In this document: piece after piece, positions 5,998 through 6,034 of the stretch | Layout: every line of letters starts with the position of its first letter | How positions within the stretch are numbered: the stretch's first letter is position 1 | From: Asaia bogorensis | GTDB taxonomy: Bacteria; Pseudomonadota; Alphaproteobacteria; Acetobacterales; Acetobacteraceae | DNA length: 6,034 nucleotides | Assembly: GCA_945871455.1 (NCBI GenBank) | Contig: CAMBXJ010000281.1 | Location: 1-6,034 of the forward strand | Direction of reading: 5' to 3' | Program-made: the position numbers and the translations under genes | The notes under the pieces: model-generated | What the model saw: only the letters and a program-made list of their open reading frames with translations | The model's database searches: none | Told to the model about the DNA's origin: nothing

Positions 5998-6019
5998 GGG
6001 AATGCCGCAAGGGAATGCC
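5998..6019. repeat. Two 9-bp direct repeats upstream of the amidohydrolase promoter
   Basis: GGGAATGCC occurs at 5998-6006 and again at 6011-6019, a period of 13 bases. On the minus strand this is GGCATTCCC twice, about nine bases upstream of the candidate -35 box. An 8-bp palindrome, CCCGCGGG (5992-5999), overlaps the first copy. The position suits a binding site for an activator, but the repeat is short and the window ends just beyond, so further copies could exist or it could be chance. Confidence 0.4.
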
Positions 6020-6034
6020 AAAGGCCGAAAAGCG

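Noticed and set aside
1..6034. CRISPR array, phage cassette, toxin-antitoxin pair or defence system
   Set aside because: No regularly spaced repeats, integrase, paired small genes or nuclease/helicase genes are visible on either strand.

Overview
The window looks like chromosomal DNA of a GC-rich proteobacterium, most likely an alphaproteobacterium of the Rhodospirillales/Acetobacteraceae kind. This is an inference from base composition, G/C-ending codons and the gene families present, not a species identification. I found no tRNA, rRNA, CRISPR array or complete mobile element.

Left part (1 to about 2700): the N-terminal end of an AsmA-family membrane protein runs off the left edge on the minus strand. 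A roughly 500-base stretch without an intact gene follows and holds a decayed IS3-type orfA remnant. An intact YihY/BrkB-type inner-membrane protein gene lies next on the plus strand, and then a broken gene for a TPR-repeat protein whose frame shifts near 2601. Base composition is visibly less GC-rich here than further right in the lines I counted. With one IS remnant, one frameshifted gene and one gene with an unclear start, this half looks like a region under rearrangement and decay.

Right part (about 2733 to 6034): three intact minus-strand genes, read from right to left. The first is a metal-dependent amidohydrolase (amidohydrolase-2 family) with a good ribosome binding site, a plausible promoter and a textbook intrinsic terminator. 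The second is a beta-class carbonic anhydrase with a twin-arginine plus lipobox export signal, so it is probably an extracytoplasmic lipoprotein. The third is a single-pass membrane protein with a coiled coil and a C-terminal domain that I do not recognise. A perfect 12-bp hairpin lies between the second and third genes.

Each of the three right-hand genes seems to be its own transcription unit: a strong terminator separates the first from the second, and a hairpin in a 268-base gap separates the second from the third. No shared pathway is evident. AsmA, YihY, the exported carbonic anhydrase and the coiled-coil protein are all envelope proteins, but nothing in the sequence shows that they work together. 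I see no convincing new multi-gene system. The most useful second looks are the exported carbonic anhydrase, the unrecognised coiled-coil protein, the AsmA start, and the direct repeat upstream of the amidohydrolase promoter.
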